Of a DNA stretch of 64,000 nt, positions 7,598 to 16,373 are shown piece by piece. The notes beneath the pieces were generated by a model, which had not been told where the DNA came from, made no database searches, and worked only from the letters and a program-made list of their open reading frames with translations. How positions within the stretch are numbered: the stretch's first letter is position 1; each line of letters opens with the position of its first letter. The translations under genes and the position numbers were made by a program. Origin of the DNA: Oceanihabitans sp. 2_MG-2023 (GTDB taxonomy: Bacteria > Bacteroidota > Bacteroidia > Flavobacteriales > Flavobacteriaceae); the NCBI RefSeq assembly GCF_030547245.1, contig NZ_JAUOQT010000003.1, forward strand, positions 310,001 through 374,000, read 5' to 3'.

Positions 7598-9073
7598 ATG
7601 GAAGAAGAATATATAAAGCTCATATTTGGCTTGAAACTCAAGCAAATACGTACAGACAAGAATTTATCGTTATTTGGTTTATCTAAGCTTTCGGGGTTAT
7701 CTAAATCGTATTTAAATGAAATTGAAAAAGGAAAAAAATATCCGAAACCAGATAAAATTGTAACACTTGCAGAAAAATTAGACATTCCTTATGATCAAAT
7801 GGTGTCTTTAAAATTAGACAAAAATCTAGCTCCTATTGGAGAGATTTTGCAGTCTAAAATTTTAAAAGAAATTCCGTTAGAAGTATTCGGTATAAAAGAA
7901 AGTACTTTAATAGAAATTGTTGCCAATGCACCTGCAAAAGTAAATGCTTTTATTAGTACTATAATTGAAATTGCACAACATTACAACTTTAGCAAAGAAA
8001 GTTTTTACCTGGCTTCCCTTCGTTCTTTTCAAGAAGCAAATAACAATTATTTTGACGATTTAGAACAAAGCGTTCTTGCTTTTGCAAAAGCTTATCAAAT
8101 AGACTTAGACAAACCAATAACCTCAAAAGAGCTCGAAGATATTTTAGTAGAAGAGTTTAATTATACTATTCATAATAAAGAACTAGACAAACACAAAAGC
8201 TTAGATAATTTACGTTCTGTTTTTGTACCAAAAAATAAAACACTACTCTTAGCTAGTGAGATAGATGATGCACAACGTACTTTTATTTATGCAAAAGAAT
8301 TGGCTTATAACTATTTAGAATTAGAAGATAGATTATATACTTTTTCTTGGATTAAATTTGAAAGTTTTGATCAGGTTTTAAATAATTTTTATGCTTCCTA
8401 TTTTGCTGGAGCATTAATATTACCTAAAGCCTTAATCACCAAAAAACTAAAAGAGGTTTTTGATAAAAAGACTTTTGATACTTCGCTTTTTCTAAAAACA
8501 ATGGATTGTTTTAATGCTTCCCCAGAATCCTTTTACCAACGTTTAACGAATATTCTTCCAAAAGAATTTAATATTCAGAATTTATTCTTTTTACGATTTA
8601 CGCACAAATCTGGTAGTGAGAGGTTTCATCTTAAAAAAGAGCTACATTTATCACATCAACATTCACCTCGTGCCAACGAAACCAACGAACATTATTGCAG
8701 ACGTTGGGTTTCCTTACAAGTTTTAAAAGATAGTAGTAATACTAATGAAAATCATGTGTTTGATATGCAAATATCGAACTACCCAAGTGATAACATGAAA
8801 TATTTAGTATTATCTTCTGCAACCAAAGATCCTTTTAAAGAAAAGCATTATAGAAGTATTAGTATTGGTTTATTAATTAACAAGCAATTACAACGAAAAC
8901 TTGGATTTATTGAAGACCAAAAATTAGTTACTCAAGATGTTGGTGTTACTTGCGAAAGTTGTGCTATTCAAAATTGTAATGAAAGAAAAGCGTCTTCCCT
9001 TTTATTAGAAAGACGAGATAAAAACAATAAAATTGAAAGTGTTGTTGCTGCTTTAAATAAGAAGTTTAGTTGA
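7598..9073 (+). CDS. XRE-family regulator of the ScfR/RamB type
   Basis: 491 residues from the ATG at 7598; an in-frame TTG 36 bp earlier is rejected because it lies upstream of the -7 box. Residues about 8-65 are a helix-turn-helix of the XRE class (KLKQIRTDKNLSLFGLSKLSG... YLNEIEKGKKYP). The middle matches the IrrE/DUF955-like region of short-chain fatty acyl-CoA regulators, but the HExxH zinc motif is absent (KELAY instead), so it is a sensor rather than a protease. The C-terminus has a conserved three-cysteine motif (Cys452, Cys455, Cys460). RamB and ScfR proteins control glyoxylate-shunt and propionate genes in response to acyl-CoA. Divergence from aceB supports the same role here. Confidence 0.85.
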   Translation: MEEEYIKLIFGLKLKQIRTDKNLSLFGLSKLSGLSKSYLNEIEKGKKYPKPDKIVTLAEKLDIPYDQMVSLKLDKNLAPIGEILQSKILKEIPLEVFGIKESTLIEIVANAPAKVNAFISTIIEIAQHYNFSKESFYLASLRSFQEANNNYFDDLEQSVLAFAKAYQIDLDKPITSKELEDILVEEFNYTIHNKELDKHKSLDNLRSVFVPKNKTLLLASEIDDAQRTFIYAKELAYNYLELEDRLYTFSWIKFESFDQVLNNFYASYFAGALILPKALITKKLKEVFDKKTFDTSLFLKTMDCFNASPESFYQRLTNILPKEFNIQNLFFLRFTHKSGSERFHLKKELHLSHQHSPRANETNEHYCRRWVSLQVLKDSSNTNENHVFDMQISNYPSDNMKYLVLSSATKDPFKEKHYRSISIGLLINKQLQRKLGFIEDQKLVTQDVGVTCESCAIQNCNERKASSLLLERRDKNNKIESVVAALNKKFS

Positions 9074-9090
9074 TTAAAGTTACCATTTTT

Positions 9091-9552
9091 TTATTGGTTA
9101 TTTCCTTCTAATGCTTTCCATTTTTCAAAGGAAACGATTCCGTTTTCTGGTTTAGGTTTTCCATCTAAAACACCAATAAACTCTAATACATTTCCGTCTG
9201 GGTCGTCAAAATATATTGCTATTGCTGGCATCCATGCAAAAACCATTGGTCTTTCGGTTCCATCATTCAAAAAATTTCGAGGTTTAATATTTCGATTTTT
9301 TAAAAATGTAACCGATTCATTTAAAATCCAATCTGGCTCGCAGGTAAATGCAAAGTGTCTGCTTTGTATTTCTTTCTTTGGCTTTTCCCATAGTCCCAAC
9401 ATAGATTGTTTAGGCGCTCCTATCCAAAAAAAAGTGACGCTTCTTTCTGCCTCATAATGACATTGTTCTAATTCCATTTTATTAGAATAAAAATCTATAG
9501 AACGCTCCAAATTTTCTACAAATAAATGAGTTTCATAAAGTCCTTTAATCAT
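9091..9552 (-). CDS. VOC (glyoxalase/bleomycin-resistance fold) family protein
   Basis: 153 residues from the ATG at 9552, which follows a purine-rich AAAAGAT; a longer start at 9582 adds ten residues ahead of the conserved LYETHLFVENLERSIDFY strand-helix and is less likely. The paired beta-alpha-beta-beta-beta modules of the VOC superfamily are visible, with metal-ligand candidates His in ETHLFV, His in RHFAFT and Glu in VLEFIG (DPDGNVLEF is the hallmark). Members include glyoxalases, FosA/FosB-type thiol transferases and dioxygenases. The substrate here cannot be assigned. Convergent with the regulator gene, 17 bp apart. Confidence 0.85.
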   Translation of the reverse strand: MIKGLYETHLFVENLERSIDFYSNKMELEQCHYEAERSVTFFWIGAPKQSMLGLWEKPKKEIQSRHFAFTCEPDWILNESVTFLKNRNIKPRNFLNDGTERPMVFAWMPAIAIYFDDPDGNVLEFIGVLDGKPKPENGIVSFEKWKALEGNNQ

Positions 9553-9760
9553 ATCTTTTACTTTTATTCCTTTAATGTACAATAAAACTTTTCTTTTGAA
9601 GCTCGAAAGATGGTACTATGTTGTTCGTTTGGCGCATCGAAATACTTCTTTATTAACCTACTACTGGGTCTTTTTTATTTTCATTTAATTCCTTATTAGG
9701 TATATAAATCTACTACATATGAACCTGCAAACCAAAGTTTCGATAATTATACAATTTTTT

Positions 9761-10411
9761 TTATGAAAGTTCTTTCAAAGCATCAATAATAGCATCCGGT
9801 TCTGCACGTGTTCTATAATCTACATCTACAAAACTCCATTTTACCATTCCATCGATGTCTAACACAAAAGTTGCTGGAATTGGTAATATGTTTCTATTTC
9901 CATTATTTATTGTTTCTAAATCTAAATTACGATCTACTCGCATATGCTCCATTAAAAATTCTGGCACTTCCCAAGCAACACCATATTGCGAAGCAACTTT
10001 TGCATCTTGATCTGACAATACCATAAAATCCATTTCACTAATCTCATTTTTGGTTAGCGAACCGTCTGGTACCTGAGGACTAATTGCAACTAATGAAGCT
10101 CCAAGCGCATGAATATCGTTTAATCGCGATTGTAAAGCTCTAAGTTGCAAATTGCAATACGGACACCAATCTCCTCGATAAAAGGTGACAACAACAGGAC
10201 CTTCTTTTAGTATCGTATGAAGTGATATTGATTTTCCTACAGGATTAGGAAGTATGAAATCTGGTGCTTTTTCTCCCACTTTAATAGCATTTTTACCTTC
10301 TTGAAAGGTTTTTGCTTTTTCGATAATAGTATCGACACCTTTCATGAATTCAGGCTTCGCATTTCGACCAGCTGCAATTTTTGCGTCGGTTTGTTCTTTT
10401 AGGGTTTTCAT
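9761..10411 (-). CDS. Peroxiredoxin-like (AhpC/TSA) family protein
   Basis: 216 residues. Thioredoxin-fold protein with the sequence YRGDWCPYCNLQLRAL (about 95-110), giving two cysteines in a WCPYC arrangement where peroxiredoxins have their peroxidatic Cys and thioredoxins their CxxC. The segment APDFILPNPVGKSISL is the typical AhpC/TSA entry strand. The N-terminal 45 residues are helical and charged, and no signal peptide is seen, so it is probably cytoplasmic. The family is annotated as peroxiredoxin-like or alkyl hydroperoxide reductase-like; whether it is a peroxidase or a thiol oxidoreductase cannot be told from sequence. Monocistronic by spacing. Confidence 0.88.
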   Translation of the reverse strand: MKTLKEQTDAKIAAGRNAKPEFMKGVDTIIEKAKTFQEGKNAIKVGEKAPDFILPNPVGKSISLHTILKEGPVVVTFYRGDWCPYCNLQLRALQSRLNDIHALGASLVAISPQVPDGSLTKNEISEMDFMVLSDQDAKVASQYGVAWEVPEFLMEHMRVDRNLDLETINNGNRNILPIPATFVLDIDGMVKWSFVDVDYRTRAEPDAIIDALKELS

Positions 10412-10615
10412 TATAGTTATTTTAATTACATGTCGTTATATATCTATTTTATTTACATAATAAGTACGAAATAAATAGTACTCTAAGTATGTCCTTTAAA
10501 ATATTAGAATAATTATAGACAAGGTTTATATATGTGATGTGTTGTTTATTTATTGTAGAATCCTCTTTTTCAAAACTTAAACCGAATAGAAAATCCTACC
10601 AAGTTTTCGTGTAAA

Positions 10616-11092
10616 TTATAATATTCCGTGTTTGACAATCATTTTTTCAATTTGAAGCCTGTGTCTTAAAATATGAACAATCGCATGTTCGGTAATAGCT
10701 TCTAAATCGTAAGTTGTCCAAGATGTTTTGATTATTGTATTCATTAGTTCCTTATAAGTTAGTTGCCATTTATCTTCAAAAGTTTCAACAGTATATTCAA
10801 ACATTTCATCAAGTTTAAGGATTCCATGCTCTGTTTTTACAATTTCAATTTTTGGAACTACATAACTATTTCCAAATCTTTTTCTAATATGATTGGCATA
10901 ACCATATCCAGAATTAATTATATGTAGCACTATATTTCTTATGGATTGAAATTCTATATCCGTTTTTTCATTATATATCTTTTCAAATTTATTATCAGGA
11001 ATCTGTAAAAGCAAATTCTTTAATTCGTTCAGAGCTTTTTCATATTCATCTGTTAAAGCTCCAATCGCACCTTTTCTATATAATTTTTCCAT
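10616..11092 (-). CDS. DinB-family four-helix protein
   Basis: 158 residues, all-helical. The DinB/YfiT-like metal-binding fold is suggested by three histidine positions: IVLHIINSGYGYANHI (about 48-63) and the C-terminal EHAIVHILRHRLQIEKM (about 135-151), where two helices would bring His residues together around a metal. Family members include thiol transferases that use bacillithiol or mycothiol as well as proteins of unknown function. The first gene of a same-strand accessory stretch, with a palindromic element between it and the S41 protease gene. The exact activity is unknown. Confidence 0.75.
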   Translation of the reverse strand: MEKLYRKGAIGALTDEYEKALNELKNLLLQIPDNKFEKIYNEKTDIEFQSIRNIVLHIINSGYGYANHIRKRFGNSYVVPKIEIVKTEHGILKLDEMFEYTVETFEDKWQLTYKELMNTIIKTSWTTYDLEAITEHAIVHILRHRLQIEKMIVKHGIL

Positions 11093-11262
11093 TTTACTTG
11101 AATTACTAACAATGCATTTGAATATGCTTTGTTTTTTAGTTAAGCGACTAATTTAGCAAATTGGAAACGAATCAAAGGATATTACGAAAGGGCTTTATCA
11201 AATTGGAGAAAACTAGCAATTGATTTTATACGGTGTTTGCAACTGGCTTTATTACCGATTGT
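11093..11262. repeat. Imperfect palindromic intergenic element (copy 1)
   Basis: The gap between the S41 protease stop and the DinB start carries TTTTATACGGTGTTTGCAACTGGC (11224-11247, given here by position with core ATACGGTGTTTGCAACTGGC) and, at the other side, GTTTTTTAGTTAAGCGACTA and CTAACAATGCATTTG. These resemble the arms of the element at 13727-13870 (TATACATTGTTGTAGCCAG, TTTTAGCGATTAAACCGC). The internal stem is more decayed here. Confidence 0.45.
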
Positions 11263-13560
11263 TTATTTCTTCAAAATATAGTTCAATAAAGGAGCATCGT
11301 CGTTTATTATATCAAATAGCTGTAATTTAATTTCTTTATCTGGAATTATGCCTTTATCAAATTCCAATTTAGGAACATTGACAGATTCCCTTTCTGTACC
11401 TATTTGCAAACCAAGCTTTGTATTTTTTAATGCTGATGTTCCTCTGCCTGGATGCGTGCTGTAAGTGCCTCCCGTTTCTTCTCCTACTATGGTTGCTAAC
11501 TTATTATGTTTTACAACTGCTAACATTTGGGCTGTTGCAGATGCACAACGACCATCTGTAAGCATATAAATATTTGCATTACTAATATTATCTTTTGTTT
11601 TTGGTTTTATTGCTATTGTTCTATTTCGTCTTTTATTCAAATCATTATTTTCATAAAAGTTAATTTCTTTATCAACTATATATGATAGAATATGGTTAGT
11701 GCATTCTGAGTTTCCACCTCTATTTCCTCTTAAATCAAAAGCCACTTTACTTATGTTTTCATCTTTTATCTGTTTCATATAAGTATCTATCTTCTCTTTA
11801 AAAAAACCTATATTTTCTCTACCTCTTGGGAAATAGTTAAAATTCTTAATCTTTATTATAGCAGTTTTACTTTTGTTATTAATCTCTATGCTTAATCTTG
11901 GCTTATTATTTATTTCTACTTTATAATTTGGTGCTGGTTCATCAATAAGAAACGATGTTGTAATTATTTTTTCAGAATTGTAAGGTTTAAATTTTATTTT
12001 GTATTCAGAATCAAAACCAAAATAACTGTGATAGTAATATAAAAAATTAACATTCAAATCCCCTCTGTAAAAGCTTTGATTATACGCGTCAGCAGAAATT
12101 GTAGATTTTAACGTTTTAAAGATTTCACTTGATGGAATTCCGTTAATTTCCAATATTTCAGAACCTGTATTCATTTCAATATTTTCTACACAATTGTTTA
12201 CTGCATACATTTTTTCGTTATCAAACCATACAATTAATGGTAACCAATATTTTTGAGGTGTTCTAAAAAAGCGAGTATCTACTATACGTGTATGTAAACA
12301 GCCCAAACTTGCAACTATTGGCGATGTTATTTGATAGAATTCGGTAACAGACATAGAATCTTTTAATTTATCTCGTTGACTATTTACAAGCTTTTCATAA
12401 GAATCTTTACCAATAAATTCAAACTGTGATGGATGTTCTTTTAATGTTTCCAATAATTGATTCAAATCTTCAACTAACTTATCTTTTCCAATCTGGGTGT
12501 TGAAGTTTTTAAGAATTGAGTCCTCAACTTTTTTATTTGGTTTTGTATGGTGTAATTCTGTTTTTAAATGCTGTACAGGATTATCTTTATTATAAATGTA
12601 TCTTACGCTTATAACTCCATTCCTAATCTGTATTTTGTTATCAATGTCATAATTACTTCGTTCAATCAAATTACCAATGCTATCAAACTTATATTTTGAA
12701 TAAGCATCATTACTTCTTTTACTGATTTTATAGTTTCCATCTAAACCAACTGTCCCATATTTTAAGCAATTTCCATTTTTGTCATAAGTCGCAAAACCGC
12801 CAGCTGTTCCAAGAAATGAACCTACTACAGGTTCATTTTCTGCATTAATAAACTTAAAATTAATGAAGTTTTTATTTTTGTCATAAGTAGCTTTATCTGT
12901 GGCAATACCAGTTTCATCATTTATTAATTTCAACTTATTATCTACATTATTCATTGAAAGTAATAATCCTTTATCATTGAATTTGTATAGCACGTTATAA
13001 AACTTATAATATGGTCGCATAGTTACAGGTACTCCTTTTTCATCTTTTCTTGTTTCTAATACAGAATTATTATTAATGTGTTTCCAAGTGTATTCAAAAA
13101 TATTCCAACTATTATTTATAGGCTTATCATTTTTGTCGTAAAACTTTAAACCAACTCTTTTTCCTTTTTTATTATAGGAATACACTTCCTTAAATACACC
13201 CATTCCATTCGTTGTTGGTTTATTATTCACATCAAAAAATAAACGTGTTTCTGTATTTTCTGTGTATCTTATTTGAGTTTTTGGTGCTAATGCTCTTTTA
13301 CCATCAAGAATACCACTTCTATTTAATTCGATGAGACTTTGATTGTATTTGTATTCAACTAGCGTTAAACTATTTAGTGAATCATAGTGTAATTTATAAT
13401 GATTAACATTTTGGACTTCTCTTTCTGTTAGTGGTATTCTTCCTTCTGTTTTAGAAAATGGGGTTTCACGAAAAACGAGATGTTTAAAATATTTTGTTGT
13501 TTGAGCTTCAGTATGTAAGCTACACGATAAAAAAACTATAATTAAAAGGAAATACTTCAT
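11263..13560 (-). CDS. Secreted S41-family (tail-specific type) peptidase with repeat-containing N-terminus
   Basis: 765 residues. A signal peptide (about 1-19, ending TEAQ) exports the protein. Residues about 90-330 contain degenerate repeats built around YDKNxxP/FYDKN segments, predicted to be beta-rich; this is unusual in front of an S41 domain. Residues about 345-760 form the peptidase: ITSPIVASLGCLHTRI (CTP core entry), a PDZ-like stretch around SEILEINGIPSSEIFKTL, KVAFDLRGNRGG, catalytic Ser674 in TDGRCASATAQM and GEETGG. Substrate unknown; it probably acts in the periplasm or on the cell surface. The gene has a 42-bp perfect palindrome 26 bp upstream of its ATG and palindromic elements on both sides, suggesting tight regulation and an accessory origin. 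Confidence 0.85.
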   Translation of the reverse strand: MKYFLLIIVFLSCSLHTEAQTTKYFKHLVFRETPFSKTEGRIPLTEREVQNVNHYKLHYDSLNSLTLVEYKYNQSLIELNRSGILDGKRALAPKTQIRYTENTETRLFFDVNNKPTTNGMGVFKEVYSYNKKGKRVGLKFYDKNDKPINNSWNIFEYTWKHINNNSVLETRKDEKGVPVTMRPYYKFYNVLYKFNDKGLLLSMNNVDNKLKLINDETGIATDKATYDKNKNFINFKFINAENEPVVGSFLGTAGGFATYDKNGNCLKYGTVGLDGNYKISKRSNDAYSKYKFDSIGNLIERSNYDIDNKIQIRNGVISVRYIYNKDNPVQHLKTELHHTKPNKKVEDSILKNFNTQIGKDKLVEDLNQLLETLKEHPSQFEFIGKDSYEKLVNSQRDKLKDSMSVTEFYQITSPIVASLGCLHTRIVDTRFFRTPQKYWLPLIVWFDNEKMYAVNNCVENIEMNTGSEILEINGIPSSEIFKTLKSTISADAYNQSFYRGDLNVNFLYYYHSYFGFDSEYKIKFKPYNSEKIITTSFLIDEPAPNYKVEINNKPRLSIEINNKSKTAIIKIKNFNYFPRGRENIGFFKEKIDTYMKQIKDENISKVAFDLRGNRGGNSECTNHILSYIVDKEINFYENNDLNKRRNRTIAIKPKTKDNISNANIYMLTDGRCASATAQMLAVVKHNKLATIVGEETGGTYSTHPGRGTSALKNTKLGLQIGTERESVNVPKLEFDKGIIPDKEIKLQLFDIINDDAPLLNYILKK

Positions 13561-13586
13561 AGAATGGAATATTAAGTGAACTACAA

Positions 13587-13628
13587 ATATAACTAAATAT
13601 TTAGTTTAAACTAAATATTTAGTTATAT
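13587..13628. promoter_or_regulatory. 42-bp perfect palindrome built from two 16-bp palindromes (candidate operator)
   Basis: AACTAAATATTTAGTT occurs at 13591-13606 and again at 13609-13624, separated by 2 bp; each is itself a perfect palindrome, and with flanking ATAT the whole 13587-13628 equals its own reverse complement. It lies 27-68 bp upstream of the S41 protease ATG (13560), overlapping where its promoter should be. Two dyads with centres 18 bp apart suggest tandem binding of a dimeric repressor; no regulator gene is adjacent. Confidence 0.6.
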
Positions 13629-13726
13629 TGATAATTATTCAATATTATCATCTGCGAATGCTTTGTTTAAGAAAGTATTTTTTTTGTTGCCTTGTCTTAA
13701 TTTTAAGTTCGGAAGTTTATTTAGCT

Positions 13727-13870
13727 TGTTGCCAACGGTCTAGTATAAGAATAGTAGCGGATTTGCACACACTAAATTTCGGTTAAACACAGACCTTTTT
13801 TTATATTTACTTACTTTCGTTTTAGCGATTAAACCGCTATTATTTTTATACATTGTTGTAGCCAGTGCTT
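13727..13870. repeat. Imperfect palindromic intergenic element (copy 2)
   Basis: Arms at 13743-13764 (GTATAAGAATAGTAGCGGAT...) and 13831-13851 (AAACCGCTATTATTTTTATAC) are complementary at about 18 of 21 positions and enclose a 66-bp loop; outside them are GTTGCCAACGGTC and CATTGTTGTAGCCAG. Size and layout recall integron attC sites or the common flavobacterial intergenic palindromes, but the strict attC core consensus is not present. Confidence 0.6.
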
Positions 13871-15907
13871 TTACTCAACGGGCTTTATTAATTTTTTATC
13901 AATGTAGTTCAAGTGAAACTCAATATCAGATGTTGCTTTTTCAAATGTTTCGTCTGAGTTTTCAAATGAAGCAAATAGTAAAGTTTGAGCATTTTTATAT
14001 GAAGCTAATTCTTTTAAAAATTTTGTAAAATCATTAATTGACATATCTTGTTGTTTGGGTTCGTCAAACATTAATAAATTTGGATGATTTCCATTTTTAG
14101 CAACTGAAGTTTTATATAAACTACAGGTATAAGCCCAAATACTTCTAACAAAATCGCTAGCAGAAGAATCAAATCTAATATTATAATAAAGTTCATCATT
14201 TGGCTTTTTTGCTAAAGGCAAGTAATTCTCATCAGAAATTGCAATATCGTTAATTGTTTTACTGCTATAATTAAATACACTTAAAAGTGATTTGAAATTA
14301 TCAGATAATGATTTTAATTTAGAAATATCATTAGGAGAAAAGGTGTCTTTTTTAAGTTTCTCCTGCTCTTCTAATATTCGTTTCCATTTATTAGAAAGAG
14401 ACGATAATTCGTCTTTTAGTTCTGCAAAATCCTCTAAATATCTCGAATAAAACTCAATTCTTTTCTTTAAATTTAATCGGTATTCTATGTCCACTATTGA
14501 AGGAAGTCTATCGTCAGAAGTTAGTTCTTTTTTTAGTTCTCTTATTTGACTTCTAAGATTGTTCTGTGAGATTCTTTTTTTATTTAAATTACTTTCTTTA
14601 TTAACAATTTTAGATTCTAAACTTTCAATATTTACTTCTAGCATTTTAATTTGAGCAGATAAGAAGTTTATATTATCTTCTAAACGCATTGGAACTTGTT
14701 TCACAGATAAAGGAAGTAAAGAATCATTTATTTCTTGGCTACAAGTTGGACAATTATTTTGCGAAACTTTTAAGTCGATTTCAGCTCCCATTTTTTGAAC
14801 TTTAAGAGCTCCCTTATTCTTTCTTAAATCTTCAGTTAAGTTTTCTAATTGATAATTAAAATTACTTAATTTTTGCTTGTCAAATGTTAATTCACTTGAT
14901 AGCATTTCTATGTCAAAACTTAGTTGATTTAATTGTTCTTCATTTTTTACAATTAAATTTTCGTCTCTATTTATTTTATCTTTAACTGTAACTGTTTCAC
15001 TTAGATTTAAAGTGTCAAATTCTTCAATGATAATATCTAAATAGTTTGAAATAGAATAGTCATTTGTGTCTTTTGAAAGTAGAATATCAATTTCATTGAT
15101 ATTATTAATAATCATTGGAGAGTCAGATAAACCAACAAGTTTACCGCCTCCTTTCTCTGTAAACCTTTCAAAGCTCCTTTTTAAATTTGACCAGTCATTT
15201 TCAAGGATTCTCTTTGAAATGCCTAATTCTTGTTTTTTCATTTTATTGCCGTAGACATCCATATCTAGTATGAACTCTACAACCCTAGCTTCTTTATTAT
15301 TTAACCCATAAATAGGCATTGTTGCAAAAAAATCTGACCACCCTGATTTTTGCTCAATTATAAAACTTGAAGCTACTTGTTGAATATATATTTTACGTAA
15401 ATCTCCTTTGTTAGTTAAAACTTTTGGGAGATGCCAATTTAAAAATTCTTCAAGATATAAATGAAAACCATAATTCTCATCAGACGCACCTCCATTGTCG
15501 TGAATAAACATTGGACGACTTTCTAAAGTTGGATTAACGAATAGACTACCGAAATAAACATCTATTAATTGCGATTTTCTATTGGGACTTTGCACAAACC
15601 TTCTTAAAGTAATTATATCTCCGTTTGAATTTTCAATTTCTAGTAAAACGAAAGATTGAAGCACACTGTGAAATGTGCTTTTGGGATATTCTACTTGGTC
15701 TTTTAAAACAGATTGCATTGTTTTTTCAAACCTACCACCAATTAATTCTTCAAAACCAAGTGCATATACGATAGCTTGGAATAAGCTACTTTTTCCACTA
15801 GTATTATTTCCTCGAATAATATTTAAGCCTTTTTTAAAAGTATGGAAAGTTCCAAAAAGACCGTTATTCGTATTTACATTTATTTTTATGTTGTTTATTT
15901 TAAGCAT
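13871..15907 (-). CDS. Rad50/SMC-like ABC ATPase of a three-component (ABC-3C, Lamassu-like) system
   Basis: 678 residues from the ATG at 15907; that start overlaps the preceding stop by 8 nt, whereas an upstream start at 15940 would overlap more and add a leader. Walker A GNNTSGKSS at about 33-41, Walker B NLLMFDEP at about 610-617 and a degenerate signature segment (SSASDFVRS, about 582-590) near the end mark a split ABC/SMC-type head. Between them, about 230-520 is coiled coil, broken by NCPTC (Cys386 and Cys389), a Rad50-like zinc-hook candidate that would dimerise the arms. In ABC-3C/Lamassu modules this component senses DNA ends or foreign DNA and releases the effector. Third gene of a tight minus-strand operon. 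Confidence 0.82.
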   Translation of the reverse strand: MLKINNIKINVNTNNGLFGTFHTFKKGLNIIRGNNTSGKSSLFQAIVYALGFEELIGGRFEKTMQSVLKDQVEYPKSTFHSVLQSFVLLEIENSNGDIITLRRFVQSPNRKSQLIDVYFGSLFVNPTLESRPMFIHDNGGASDENYGFHLYLEEFLNWHLPKVLTNKGDLRKIYIQQVASSFIIEQKSGWSDFFATMPIYGLNNKEARVVEFILDMDVYGNKMKKQELGISKRILENDWSNLKRSFERFTEKGGGKLVGLSDSPMIINNINEIDILLSKDTNDYSISNYLDIIIEEFDTLNLSETVTVKDKINRDENLIVKNEEQLNQLSFDIEMLSSELTFDKQKLSNFNYQLENLTEDLRKNKGALKVQKMGAEIDLKVSQNNCPTCSQEINDSLLPLSVKQVPMRLEDNINFLSAQIKMLEVNIESLESKIVNKESNLNKKRISQNNLRSQIRELKKELTSDDRLPSIVDIEYRLNLKKRIEFYSRYLEDFAELKDELSSLSNKWKRILEEQEKLKKDTFSPNDISKLKSLSDNFKSLLSVFNYSSKTINDIAISDENYLPLAKKPNDELYYNIRFDSSASDFVRSIWAYTCSLYKTSVAKNGNHPNLLMFDEPKQQDMSINDFTKFLKELASYKNAQTLLFASFENSDETFEKATSDIEFHLNYIDKKLIKPVE

Positions 15908-16373
15908 TTTGGTTTTTCCATTTTTTATAAATTGAATCAATTCGATTATCTGTGATTTTTCGTTTGCCTAGAAATTTTAAGAAATCAATTTCTTCGTTTA
16001 AATATTCTGGGTCTTCGATTATCTTTTGATAAAAAACCTCTCCCTTTTCCTCTAATTGATATTTCCCATCAGATATTGAGCAAATTCCTTCGTGGACGGA
16101 ATAGTTTAGAGCTCTATTAAGACTTGGTTCAATACCCCAAGTTTTTGAACTTTCAGTATAATTGCTAAGCACAAATTTTTTAAGGGAGTTTCTATTTTCA
16201 TCACTTTTTAAAGCCCAGTTTATCAAATGAAGTTTTAAAAGGCTAGATTTAGAACTTTGGCAACATATTTTTAATATTAATACAATTAATCCAATGGTAT
16301 ACGAAGGTCTATATTCTGGAGGAATAGAAATAGGTTTCTTGGAAAATGTAATTCTTTCAGCGTATAATTCCAT
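15900..16373 (-). CDS. Middle component of the ABC-3C (Lamassu-like) system
   Basis: 157 residues. The segment YRPSYTIGLIVLILKICC followed by LLKLHLINWALKSDENR is the hallmark layout of ABC-3C middle components: helices followed by a winged-helix-like domain (about 55-115, with a wing at SISDGKYQLEEKGEVFYQK). In this type of system the middle subunit links the ATPase to the effector. It starts 1 nt after the effector gene stops and its stop (AATGCTTAA) contains the ATPase start, so all three proteins are made in a coupled ratio. Assigned from layout and motif pattern; the exact middle-component subtype is not claimed. Confidence 0.75.
   Translation of the reverse strand: MELYAERITFSKKPISIPPEYRPSYTIGLIVLILKICCQSSKSSLLKLHLINWALKSDENRNSLKKFVLSNYTESSKTWGIEPSLNRALNYSVHEGICSISDGKYQLEEKGEVFYQKIIEDPEYLNEEIDFLKFLGKRKITDNRIDSIYKKWKNQNA

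Larger units (their letters stand above)
13561..13870. other. 310-bp non-coding region between the S41 protease and the ABC-ATPase gene
   Basis: No convincing gene. It contains the 42-bp palindrome next to the protease start and the imperfect palindromic element at 13727-13870; about 100 bp between them (13629-13726) is AT-rich with nothing recognisable. Confidence 0.7.

Noticed and set aside
7598-9073. Peptidase (HExxH) activity in the regulator
   Set aside because: The IrrE-like region lacks HExxH; the position reads KELAY, as expected for a sensor domain.
13727-13870. True integron attC site with adjacent integrase
   Set aside because: The strict RYYYAAC/GTTRRRY cores are absent and no integrase gene is in the window; kept only as an attC-like element.
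13871-15907. Assignment of the ABC ATPase as Rad50, RecF, RecN or Wadjet JetC
   Set aside because: No SbcD/Mre11 partner or rec gene is adjacent, and JetC proteins are much longer. The middle component and effector-like gene fit ABC-3C better.
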